Source of the DNA: Gammaproteobacteria bacterium
GTDB taxonomy: Bacteria > Pseudomonadota > Gammaproteobacteria > Enterobacterales > Alteromonadaceae
Direction: 5' to 3'
DNA: 64,000 nt
Assembly (NCBI GenBank): GCA_018826295.1
Contig: JAHJZX010000008.1
Coordinates: 1-64,000, forward strand
The notes under the pieces are model-generated. The model ran no database searches. It saw nothing but the letters and a program-made list of their open reading frames with translations, and was not told where the DNA came from. The translations under genes were made by a program, and so were the position numbers. Below are positions 39,920 to 48,302 of the stretch, piece by piece. The first letter of the stretch is position 1. The number at the start of each line of letters is the position of its first letter.

Positions 39920-41233
39920 CTAACGCTGGATCTTGTGGCCTTTGACAGCGTAAAACAAAATCATGCCATAGCACGGCAACAGCAACCAATAGGCGTGCTG
40001 GCTGTCGCCACTTTCGGCCAGCCAGCCGTATAACAGCGGTAACACAGCACCACCGGCAATACCCATAATCAGCAAGGCGGACGCGGTAGCCGTAAGCCGC
40101 CCCAGCCCCTGCAGCGCCAGCGGCCATACCGCCGGCCACACCAGCGCATTGGCCAGCCCCAGTAATGCCAGATAAAGCACCGGATCCGGCACTGCCGGCG
40201 CTCCTGTCCAGCCAATAACAATTTGCGATAACTGCAGGCTGTCTGCCGGGCTTAGCAGCACGCCGCAGGTAAAGCCGATACCGCTCAATGCAGATAACAG
40301 CAAGGCTTGTTGCTGCGTTAGCCAGCGCGGGATCAGTAGTATGCCCAGCACATAGCCCAGCACCATAAAGGCCATGGTATAGGACGTCAGGCTGCCAAAA
40401 TGGCTGACACCCAGCCCCTGGCCAAATAAGCCGATGGTGTCGCCGGCAATCACTTCAACACCGACATAACAAAATAACGTCAGCATACCCAGCATCACCT
40501 GCGGATAACGCAGTACTGCACGCCAGTTGCTGCTTACTTCAGTCTGCGCTTCCAGCTGCAGTTCAGGCAGTGGCGACCACCAGACAAAGGCCATCAACCC
40601 CAGCAACACAGCCGTCATCAGCAAATAAGGCGTAATTAGCCGCTGCGATAACTCTGTCAGCATCAGTTGTAATTCGTCGCTGCTGAGCCGCGCCAGTGCT
40701 TCATTGCTGTATGCGTCCATGCCAGTCAGGATCCAGGCACTGAACAATAGCGGCACAATAAAGCCGGCCCCTTTGTTAACAATGCCCATACAGCTGATAC
40801 GCATAGCGGCACTTTCGCGCGGGCCAATACAAACAATGTAGGGGTTAGTGGCGGTTTGCAGTATCGTCAGTCCGGTGCCCAGCACAAATAACGCCAGTAA
40901 AAACAGGCTAAACTGCGTCGTTAACGCCGCCGGCACAAATAACACCGCACCGGCGCACATCACGGCCAGGCCAATCACCATGCTGTTTTTATAGCCAAAA
41001 CGCGTTAGCAAAGACGACATTGGCAGCGCCATGACAAAATAGGCAATGTAAAACACAAAGGCGACCAGCAATGCCTGAAACTCATTGAGCTGACAGGCTA
41101 TTTTTAAAAACGGGATCAAGGCACCGTTTAGCCAGGTGACAAAGCCAAAAACAAAAAACAAAATGCCGATCAGCAGCATAGGCAATAAGCTACTGCGTTC
41201 AGGTAGCGCTTGTTCCGATAGACGTTCTGACAT
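39920..41233 (-). CDS. Sugar permease of the FucP/NagP major-facilitator family, probable GalNAc importer
   Basis: A 437-residue MFS transporter with about 12 helices. FGFVTWLNGALIPFLKIACQLNEFQALLV (in part: FVTWLNGALIPFLKIACQL) and LQTATNPYIVCIGPRESAAMR are signatures of FucP/GluP/NagP. Being last in a minus-strand operon with GalNAc-type enzymes, it is probably the inner-membrane GalNAc carrier (AgaP type). Substrate is inferred from neighbours only. Confidence 0.85.
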   Translation of the reverse strand: MSERLSEQALPERSSLLPMLLIGILFFVFGFVTWLNGALIPFLKIACQLNEFQALLVAFVFYIAYFVMALPMSSLLTRFGYKNSMVIGLAVMCAGAVLFVPAALTTQFSLFLLALFVLGTGLTILQTATNPYIVCIGPRESAAMRISCMGIVNKGAGFIVPLLFSAWILTGMDAYSNEALARLSSDELQLMLTELSQRLITPYLLMTAVLLGLMAFVWWSPLPELQLEAQTEVSSNWRAVLRYPQVMLGMLTLFCYVGVEVIAGDTIGLFGQGLGVSHFGSLTSYTMAFMVLGYVLGILLIPRWLTQQQALLLSALSGIGFTCGVLLSPADSLQLSQIVIGWTGAPAVPDPVLYLALLGLANALVWPAVWPLALQGLGRLTATASALLIMGIAGGAVLPLLYGWLAESGDSQHAYWLLLPCYGMILFYAVKGHKIQR

Positions 41234-41263
41234 CAGTGTTCCCCGTGTTTTGCGCTGTTGCGC

Positions 41264-42403
41264 TTATTGTATGTGGCCGGCTATCCAGCAGGCCTGTACT
41301 TTGCCGTCGTCATTTAACCAGACCAAATCGGCGCTTAAGCCTTCGGCAATAGCGCCGCGCACAGCCGATTGGCCAATAAAAGCCGCCGGCGTGCTGCTGG
41401 CCATTTGCACCGCAGCAACCAGGCCGGCATCCAGGTCACTGGCGGCATAGTGCACCGCACTGGCCATATCCAGCACAGAACCCGCCAATGAGCCCTGGGC
41501 ATTAGTCAGTTTCATGCCGCTGCGCCGCACGACGCCATCAAAAAAAGCAAACTCGTGCTGGTCGGTGCCCACCGGTGACATTGCATCGGTTACCAGCATT
41601 AACCGCGTTACGCCTTTGGCATTAAGCGCTATGTGCGCCGCCAGCGGGTGCAAATGCTCGCCGTCTAAAATAATGCCGCAGTAAGCACGGCTGTCGGCCA
41701 GGGCACACCCCACCATGCCCGGCTCGCGCGACGTTAACGCCGACATACCGTTATATAAATGGGTAAAGCCGCTGGCGCCGGCATCCAATGCCGCCATAAC
41801 AGTGTCTGCCGTCGCATTGGAATGGCCCAGACTAACCAGTACACCACTTTGCACCAGCTGAGTGATCTGCGACGGGCTGATACATTCCGGCGCTACCGTC
41901 AGCAGCCGTACTCCCAGATCCGTGCGCTGATACAATGCCAGCTCAGCATCAGTCAGCCCGCGTAAATACTGCTGTGGATGACACCCACGTTTTGGCGTGG
42001 ATAAATGCGGCCCTTCAAAATGAATGCCGATAATGCCCGGCACGGCTTGCTGTATTGCCTGCGCCACAGCCCCGGCAGCGCGGTGCATCACCTCAATGTC
42101 ATCAGTAATCACCGTCGGCAGCATGGCGGTTGTGCCAAAGCGGGCATGCGCCTGCATCATTTGCTGCAATGCCGCCAGCGTCGGCTGCTGATTAAACAAC
42201 ACCCCGCCACCGCCATTGACCTGGATATCAATAAAGCCCGGCAGCAGCACACCGCTAGTCAGACGCTGCAGTGGCACGCCTGGCGGTGGCTGATCGCTGA
42301 TTTGGCGGATAATGCCATCTTGCAGCAGCAGATATTTATGGTGTTGTAATTCGCCATGCAGCAGCACAGTAGCGGCGTACAGACACAAAGCTTCAGCTGA
42401 CAT
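41264..42403 (-). CDS. N-acetylgalactosamine/glucosamine-6-phosphate deacetylase
   Basis: Amidohydrolase of the NagA/AgaA family, 379 residues. Motifs are GFIDIQVNGGGG (about 58), the metal-binding Glu in HFEGPHLS, histidines in SLGHSNA and THLYNGMS, and catalytic Asp in LVTDAMSPVG. The frame extends 57 codons further, but MSAEALC at 42403 is the likely start because it overlaps the kinase stop by only 11 bp. With AgaS and AgaZ next to it, GalNAc-6-P is the likelier substrate (AgaAII type), giving galactosamine-6-P and acetate. Confidence 0.88.
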   Translation of the reverse strand: MSAEALCLYAATVLLHGELQHHKYLLLQDGIIRQISDQPPPGVPLQRLTSGVLLPGFIDIQVNGGGGVLFNQQPTLAALQQMMQAHARFGTTAMLPTVITDDIEVMHRAAGAVAQAIQQAVPGIIGIHFEGPHLSTPKRGCHPQQYLRGLTDAELALYQRTDLGVRLLTVAPECISPSQITQLVQSGVLVSLGHSNATADTVMAALDAGASGFTHLYNGMSALTSREPGMVGCALADSRAYCGIILDGEHLHPLAAHIALNAKGVTRLMLVTDAMSPVGTDQHEFAFFDGVVRRSGMKLTNAQGSLAGSVLDMASAVHYAASDLDAGLVAAVQMASSTPAAFIGQSAVRGAIAEGLSADLVWLNDDGKVQACWIAGHIQ

Positions 42404-43322
42404 ATTGTTGTCCTGTAAATAAAGCCCGGCCCAGCAGCGCTGCGCCGCGCACGCCACTGCCAGCACCAAATTCTGCCCGGGCAAACTGTGGTAAGCGGGC
42501 GCCCTGAAATAAATGCCGCGCCGTGGCTTCAGGCAACGCCTGCAGCAGCTCGGGAATATCTGACAAACCGCCACCCAGCACGATAATATCCGGGTCTAAG
42601 GTTAAAATCTGCGCCGCCATCACACTGCCCAGCGCACTGATATAACAGGCAAAGGTGGCTAGCGCCGCCGGCTCTGCCTGGCGGTACGCGTCCAGCCACT
42701 GATAGGTGTCTACTTGTGGCCGGCCACTAAAATGCTGGTATAACCTGGCCAGGCCGCTGCCGGAGACATAAGGCTCGGCGCAACCGAGCAGGCCACAGCC
42801 ACAGCGAAACAACGGCAAGGTAAACTGCTGCACTACTGCAGCCGCCAGCCCCTGATGGCCAAATTCGCCGGCCAGCATAGACGCGCCCTGATACAACTGG
42901 CCATCCAGACAAAAGCCACCACCGGCACCGGTGCCAACAATAGCACCAAACACCCGTCGCTGGCCTTTCCCTGCGCCCAACAGCGCCTCGGACAGCGCAA
43001 AACAGCGACAGTCATTGCCTATAGCAACCGGGCGCTGCAACCGCTGTGTCAGCGCCGCCGCCACCGGCTGATTAGTCAGGCAAGGCACATTACTGGATAA
43101 CACTGTGCCATCAGAGCGGATCACACCCGGTAAGGCAATGCCTACCGTGCCGTTGTTACCGTTTAGCTGATCAGCTTGCTCAACCTGCGCCACTACCGCT
43201 TGCAAAAAACCGGCATAGTCGCTGGTTGGCGTTGCCAGCCGCCAGCTTTGCAGCGGCTGCATGTCAGCAGCAAATACCGTCAGCGCGATTTTGGTGCCAC
43301 CTATATCCAAGCCGTAATGCAT
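42393..43322 (-). CDS. ROK-family N-acetylhexosamine kinase (probable AgaK)
   Basis: A 309-residue sugar kinase of the ROK family. The ATP-binding DIGGTKIAL is at the N terminus. IGNDCRCFALSE holds the catalytic aspartate, and GEFGHQGL is the sugar-contacting EFGH motif. The zinc site is CGCGLLGCAE. In a permease-kinase-deacetylase pathway it phosphorylates free GalNAc to GalNAc-6-P. GlcNAc kinase activity cannot be excluded. Confidence 0.86.
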   Translation of the reverse strand: MHYGLDIGGTKIALTVFAADMQPLQSWRLATPTSDYAGFLQAVVAQVEQADQLNGNNGTVGIALPGVIRSDGTVLSSNVPCLTNQPVAAALTQRLQRPVAIGNDCRCFALSEALLGAGKGQRRVFGAIVGTGAGGGFCLDGQLYQGASMLAGEFGHQGLAAAVVQQFTLPLFRCGCGLLGCAEPYVSGSGLARLYQHFSGRPQVDTYQWLDAYRQAEPAALATFACYISALGSVMAAQILTLDPDIIVLGGGLSDIPELLQALPEATARHLFQGARLPQFARAEFGAGSGVRGAALLGRALFTGQQYVS

Positions 43323-43325
43323 CAG

Positions 43326-44477
43326 TTACTCCGTAAAAGGATACAGCCTGACACCCTGCACCACACGGTTTACCTGGCCGCCGGGGCAAGGGTTATCCGG
43401 TGATACGTTCAGTTGCAACGCTTTGTAAAACGCCAGCGCCTGACACCAGAGTACAAAGGGTAAGCCCAGCCAGACATCGGCCAGTGCCGTGCCCGCCGCC
43501 AGCTGTTGCTGCGCCAGCACATCTATCGCCAGCGCCTGTTTATCCTGTTGCAGTTCACGTAGTAAATCCAGATCGTACTGCTGGCTGTAGCGGTCTGACG
43601 ACTGCAATAACAAAATTTGCGTGCTGCTGTTTACCAGCGATTTCGGGCCATGGCGAAACCCCAGTGGCGTCTCAAAGCTGCTCAGTACCTGGCCGGCTGT
43701 CAGTTCCAGATATTTTAGTGCCGCCTCCTGCGCTATAGCTTTGAGCGGGCCGGCCCCTAAAAACACCATCCGCTGGCAAGGCTGTAAAGCCTGGGCACGG
43801 ATCTGATCAAGCCGTGTATCCAGTATCTGCTGCGCCAGCGCGATACTGCCGCTCAGTGCCTGTTGGTCGGGCGCAAACGTCAGTAACGTAGCCAGATACA
43901 TGCAGCTGAAACTGCTGGTCATGGCAAAGCTTTGGTCATGCGCCGCATCCGGCATTAAATACAGCAGGCTGTTGGCCGGATGCTGCTGCGCATATTGCGC
44001 CAGCTTACCTGCTGCATTACAGCTGATCAGCAGATGCCGGCAGTCTGGTAACAACTGGTCAGCCAGCTGCACCGCAGCAACACTTTCCGGGCTATTGCCC
44101 GACCGGCCGTAAGACACCAGCAAAGTTGGCTGCTTACTGCCTAAGTACAGCTGCGGATGACTGACGATATCAGTGGTGCTGATAGCCACTGCCCGTTGCC
44201 CTGCCAGCGGCAGTTGATGCTGAATATGCGCTGCCAGCGCTTCACCAATGTAGGCGGAGGTGCCGGCGCCGGTAAAAATAATACGTAGCTGCGGCTGGGC
44301 CAGCAGTGGCGCCAACCAGCTGGCTAGCTCAGTTGCAAAACTGCGGTGTTGCTGCGCCAGTTGCTGCCATAGGCGTGGCTGCTGGCAAATCTCGCGCGCC
44401 GTCCAGGTAGCTCCGGCGCGGTCTAATTGCGCCGGGTCGGCTAATAGCTGTGCATCCGGCAAATCAGTGGCTAACAT
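43326..44477 (-). CDS. agaS: AgaS-type galactosamine-6-phosphate deaminase/isomerase
   Basis: A 383-residue protein with two SIS domains. IIFTGAGTSAYIGEALA and LVSYGRSGNSPESVAAV in the first domain and LGAGPLKAIAQEAALKYLELTAG in the second (in part: ALKYLELTAGQV) are typical of AgaS. It converts galactosamine-6-P to tagatose-6-P and ammonia. Its start overlaps the agaZ end by 14 bp. Confidence 0.9.
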   Translation of the reverse strand: MLATDLPDAQLLADPAQLDRAGATWTAREICQQPRLWQQLAQQHRSFATELASWLAPLLAQPQLRIIFTGAGTSAYIGEALAAHIQHQLPLAGQRAVAISTTDIVSHPQLYLGSKQPTLLVSYGRSGNSPESVAAVQLADQLLPDCRHLLISCNAAGKLAQYAQQHPANSLLYLMPDAAHDQSFAMTSSFSCMYLATLLTFAPDQQALSGSIALAQQILDTRLDQIRAQALQPCQRMVFLGAGPLKAIAQEAALKYLELTAGQVLSSFETPLGFRHGPKSLVNSSTQILLLQSSDRYSQQYDLDLLRELQQDKQALAIDVLAQQQLAAGTALADVWLGLPFVLWCQALAFYKALQLNVSPDNPCPGGQVNRVVQGVRLYPFTE

Positions 44478-45795
44478 CAGCGTCAGCTCCTTGTGTCTTA
44501 GTCATGCCACAGGCATTGGCGTAATGCGCCAGCACCTGGTCTATTTTATCCAGCAATAAGGCTTCGCCATTATTGTCCAGAGTGCCGCGTAACACCGCCT
44601 GATACTGCAGCGGCAAATACTGGCTGAGTAACGGCAGCGGTAACGGCCGGTTTAAATTGCTTAGCAAGCGGCTAACCGCCTGTTGCAATGCAGTGTGTGG
44701 CCAGTAATACCGAATACGATCACTAAAGCTGTACAGCAGCTGCCAGCCCTGCTCGGTACTGTCAGTATAAAAGCTGTGCCAATAACCGGGTTGCTGCTGC
44801 ATCAGCGCCGTACACTGTGCCGCTAAACCAGAGCACTCAGCCGCCGGCAACAGCAAGCTTTCAATATGTGCCAGAGCCAGCAGTGCTTCGCGCAGCGCAA
44901 AGGTCAGTTGCGGCCCGACCTTTAAAATAGCAAAGTGGCCGCTTACTAAGCCGCTATAGCCTTCAGGTAACTGATAGTCGGTAGAATGCGCCTCAAATAC
45001 CAGTTGTGGCTGCTGCGCAATATAACCGCTTAGCGCGGCTGCAGCATCGGGGTTAAATAACTGCAGCTTGCTGTTATCAAATTCCACCCCAGGTTGTACC
45101 ACCAGCGCCAGCACTTTTTGCCAAACGTCATCTGCAAGGCCGGCGGCTAAAAACGCCTGGCGGTGGCTTAGTAATGTCTGCTCAACCGCTGCCACCGGCG
45201 TCACGGTTAAATCGTGTTCCAGCTCGGTTACGCCGCCAGGGGCCGGCACTTCTGTGCCAATGACATAACACAGTTGTTGCCCCGGCGCACAATGTTGCTC
45301 GGCTACCTGACACAGCCGGGCCGCGCGCGAGGCAATCAGTTCATCGCTTAGCTGCGCCGGGTCATCCGCACAGCGCATACTGGTATCAAGATGAATTTTA
45401 CAAAAGCCAGCCTTAACATAAGCGGCGATTAATTGTTCGGCTTGCGCCATGGCCGCCGCACTGCTCTGTTTACACCACACTACCGGGCCCAGATGGTCGC
45501 CGCCGAAAATCAGCTGCCGCGCACTGACGCCTTCAGCTTCAGCCAATTCTGACACATAGCGGATAAAATCTGCCGGTTGCATGCCGGTATAACCACCATA
45601 CTGGTTAACCTGGTTAGCAGTGGCTTCAACTAACAATAGAGACTTATCTGAGCGCGCCCGGCGCAGTGCTGCTTTTAGCACCAACGGCTGGGCCGAACAC
45701 ACCGAATAAATGCCCCGCTGCGCTCCGGCTTTGTTGGCCTGTAGCACAGCGCGCAGCGCTGACACGGCAGCAGCGGACGAATTTAACACCGACAC
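44464..45795 (-). CDS. agaZ: AgaZ/GatZ-family tagatose-1,6-bisphosphate aldolase subunit
   Basis: A 443-residue GatZ/KbaZ-family protein. IYSVCSAQPLVLKAALRRA, EATANQVNQYGGYTGM and LIFGGDHLGPVVW are diagnostic. In Escherichia coli GatZ/KbaZ supports a catalytic GatY/KbaY subunit; no such partner lies here, and AgaZ is thought to act alone in Shewanella-type GalNAc pathways. The start is GTG with GGAGG just upstream. Confidence 0.88.
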   Translation of the reverse strand: MSVLNSSAAAVSALRAVLQANKAGAQRGIYSVCSAQPLVLKAALRRARSDKSLLLVEATANQVNQYGGYTGMQPADFIRYVSELAEAEGVSARQLIFGGDHLGPVVWCKQSSAAAMAQAEQLIAAYVKAGFCKIHLDTSMRCADDPAQLSDELIASRAARLCQVAEQHCAPGQQLCYVIGTEVPAPGGVTELEHDLTVTPVAAVEQTLLSHRQAFLAAGLADDVWQKVLALVVQPGVEFDNSKLQLFNPDAAAALSGYIAQQPQLVFEAHSTDYQLPEGYSGLVSGHFAILKVGPQLTFALREALLALAHIESLLLPAAECSGLAAQCTALMQQQPGYWHSFYTDSTEQGWQLLYSFSDRIRYYWPHTALQQAVSRLLSNLNRPLPLPLLSQYLPLQYQAVLRGTLDNNGEALLLDKIDQVLAHYANACGMTKTQGADADVSH

Positions 45796-45804
45796 AGCGC
45801 CTCC

Positions 45805-47175
45805 TTAACCCACTATGCCCAGTGGTTTGCCGGTTTGCCAGGCGCCACGGCTAAAATCCGGGAAGTCTTTCGCATTACTGCGATCGGCTACCGACGCTAC
45901 CGATAACGGCAATACCGCCGACCAGGCCGCACCGTCGTACACATCCTGATCCAGTGGCTCGGCGTTGCGCAGACAATAAATCATCCGCCAGCACATTAAA
46001 AAGTCCATGCCACCATGGCCGCCGTTTGTTTCAGCTTCTTTGCCCATGCGTAACCATAACGGGTGGTCATATTTTGCGTACCACTTGGTCATATCCTCGT
46101 CCCAGTGGTGATAATTGCCACTGCCACCTTGTTCCAGCGCGATACGATTAGGGAAACCGGCAAACACGCCGTTGGTGCCCTGGATCAGGTTATGCCGGCT
46201 GTAGGGCCGTGGTGTCGTCGTGTCGTGCTGGATCATAATGCTGCGACCCTGCACCGTTTTAATAATGCTGGTATTGATATCACCATGAATATACTTAAGC
46301 TGGTTGCGCGGATGATCAGCGGCAAATTCACGCTTGGCATAGGCTTGCCGGCCCAGCGCCGGCGAACTGACCGAGGTTAAATAGTCAAAGCGGTCACCAC
46401 GGTTAATGTTCATGTACTGCGCTACCGGCCCCAGACCATGGGTCGGGTACATATTACCGTTCAGTTTGGTATGAAAATGCGTGCGCCAGGAACCGGTTTT
46501 ACGCTCGGTTTCTTTCATCTGCCAGCGCAATTCGTGAATATAGGCCGCTTCGCCGTGCAGCAGCTCGCCAAACAGGCCCTGCCGTACCATATTCAGCACC
46601 ATCAATTCATCACGGCCGTAGTTGACGTTTTCCATCATCATGCAATTGCGTTGCGTGGCTTCAGCGGTATCAACCAGATCCCACATTTCTTCCAACGTCA
46701 GTGCCATCGGCACTTCAACAAAGGCGTGCTTACCGGCCAGCATGGCATCTTTTGCCATTGGGTGGTGCCACTGCCAGGGGGTAGCAATAACGACGATATC
46801 AACATCGTCGCGGCTTAACAGCTCACGGTAGCCGTGTTCACCCTTGTTATAATACGCCGGGGTATCGCGGCCATAACGGCTAACAATGTCTTTAGCGCGT
46901 TTTAGTACTTTAGCGTCCGGATCACAAATAGCCGTAATGCGGGTACCGGCAATTTTACTGAAATGATGCACAAAACCTGAGCCGCGCTCACCAACACCTA
47001 TCAGGCCTACTCTTACCTCGTGCATTGGCGGCACCACCAGCCCCATCACCGATTTACCCTTTGCCTTGGGTATAAAACCGGTATCAGCCCCGTTACTGGC
47101 GCACGACGCCAGCGCCCCCAGGGCTGCGGTGGCCATTGATGCTTTTAAAAATGAACGACGGTTTAAGCCTGACAT
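45805..47175 (-). CDS. Tat-exported GH109 family lipoprotein, probable alpha-N-acetylgalactosaminidase
   Basis: A 456-residue protein with the Tat signal [18 protein letters not shown] ending in the lipobox LASC, so a lipid-anchored product is likely. The NAD-binding Rossmann part has [16 protein letters not shown] and [19 protein letters not shown] (the last in part). Family GH109 features are [27 protein letters not shown] and [22 protein letters not shown]109 removes terminal alpha-GalNAc through an NAD-dependent redox-elimination route. Cytoplasmic dehydrogenase function is unlikely given the signal. Confidence 0.88.
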   Translation of the reverse strand: MSGLNRRSFLKASMATAALGALASCASNGADTGFIPKAKGKSVMGLVVPPMHEVRVGLIGVGERGSGFVHHFSKIAGTRITAICDPDAKVLKRAKDIVSRYGRDTPAYYNKGEHGYRELLSRDDVDIVVIATPWQWHHPMAKDAMLAGKHAFVEVPMALTLEEMWDLVDTAEATQRNCMMMENVNYGRDELMVLNMVRQGLFGELLHGEAAYIHELRWQMKETERKTGSWRTHFHTKLNGNMYPTHGLGPVAQYMNINRGDRFDYLTSVSSPALGRQAYAKREFAADHPRNQLKYIHGDINTSIIKTVQGRSIMIQHDTTTPRPYSRHNLIQGTNGVFAGFPNRIALEQGGSGNYHHWDEDMTKWYAKYDHPLWLRMGKEAETNGGHGGMDFLMCWRMIYCLRNAEPLDQDVYDGAAWSAVLPLSVASVADRSNAKDFPDFSRGAWQTGKPLGIVG

Positions 47176-47187
47176 ACCAATCCCCTG

Positions 47188-47973
47188 TTACAAGTTTGTT
47201 TTATCTATCAGGTGTAATTGCACACCCTGTTTGGTTAATTCTTCGGCATAGTGCTCTGGTATACCGCTGTCGGTTACCAGTGTGTGGATCGCCCGGCTGG
47301 CACAAATTACATGAAACGCCTGCTGCTCAAATTTGGACGAATCTGTTACCACAATGATCTCGTTGGCTATTTCACACATCAGCCGGTTTAAACTGGCTTC
47401 TTTCTCAAAATGGGTGGTTAAACCGGCACGTAAATCAAAGCCGTCCACCCCCAACACCAACTTGTTAAAGTTGTAATCACGCAAACTTTTCTCTGCCACG
47501 CTGCCATAAAATGACATCGACTTTTTCCGCAGCAGGCCGCCGGTTAACATCACTTCGACGTCTTCTGACTGCGCCAGCTCCATGGCGATATTCAGGCCAT
47601 TGGTCATGACTATCAGGTCGCGACGCTGGCCTAAATTGGCTGCCACCTGCTGGGTGGTGGTGCCCGAATCGAGGATCACTCTGTCGCCATCATGAATTAG
47701 CGCAGCCACCGCCTGGCCCAACTGCTGCTTTAATGCCGAGTAACAATGCCGTTTTTCTTTCAGTGACAGCTCGCGGCTTAGCTCACTGTTAATCAGCGCA
47801 CCACCGCGGGAGCGAACCAGCAGTTTTTTCTGATCCAGCACCGCCAAATCACTGCGAATGGTGACCTCCGACACCGCAAAATGCTGCGCCAGTTGTTTTA
47901 CCGCCACCTTGCCCTGTTGTTGCGTCAGCCGGACAATTTCCTGCTGCCGTTCAATGGTGTTTAACATGTCCAT
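47188..47973 (-). CDS. agaR: DeoR-family transcriptional regulator, AgaR type
   Basis: A 261-residue repressor. The N-terminal helix-turn-helix is LAQHFAVSEVTIRSDLAVLD. The DeoR sugar-phosphate sensor domain holds ILDSGTTTQQVA, TGGLLRKKSMSFYG and VVTDSSKF, close to Escherichia coli AgaR throughout. Start chosen at MDMLNTIERQQEIV; the longer frame to 48033 runs into the operator repeats. It lies at the head of the minus operon and should bind the CTTTC repeats just upstream. Confidence 0.9.
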   Translation of the reverse strand: MDMLNTIERQQEIVRLTQQQGKVAVKQLAQHFAVSEVTIRSDLAVLDQKKLLVRSRGGALINSELSRELSLKEKRHCYSALKQQLGQAVAALIHDGDRVILDSGTTTQQVAANLGQRRDLIVMTNGLNIAMELAQSEDVEVMLTGGLLRKKSMSFYGSVAEKSLRDYNFNKLVLGVDGFDLRAGLTTHFEKEASLNRLMCEIANEIIVVTDSSKFEQQAFHVICASRAIHTLVTDSGIPEHYAEELTKQGVQLHLIDKTNL

Positions 47974-47990
47974 GCAATTTTCCGTCAGTT

Positions 47991-48251
47991 TGCTTTCACT
48001 GTGCCGAACATACCATGTGGCTTTAGCTTTCAAAAGCTTTCGAAAGCAGTATTCGCTCTACCCCAGGGCAGTCAGCCCTGCTAACACAGGCTGTTCGTCG
48101 CTTTCGCCTGGCTGACATCACTTTCACTTTACCTTAGCATGCCGCATTTCGAAATCAAATAAAAGTTTTTTTTCACTTCGCTGTTGATCATTGTCTATTT
48201 TTAGCGCTATAAGTAAATACAAGAAAGCAAGCAACCCTTCATTTGCTTTCG
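47991..48251. promoter_or_regulatory. Cluster of CTTTC-type repeats, probable AgaR operators
   Basis: Between the divergent agaR and receptor genes, CTTTC(A/G) occurs at 47993, 48027, 48037, 48101, 48121 and 48246. GCTTTC is repeated twice in direct and once in inverted orientation within 48026-48047, and ATTTCGAAAT at 48146-48155 is a palindrome. Repeated TTTC half-sites are the known form of AgaR operators. The placement suggests one regulator controls both the catabolic operon and the receptor. Confidence 0.68.
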
Positions 48252-48302
48252 ATTAAAAATAAAAATGGCAATAGCCGTACTAACAGCAATAGCGGGGGAA
48301 CA

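Noticed and set aside
42404-42574. 57-codon N-terminal extension of the deacetylase
   Set aside because: It is antiparallel in character to nothing known, is cysteine/arginine-rich, and overlaps the kinase coding sequence; family members start at the MSAEALC position.
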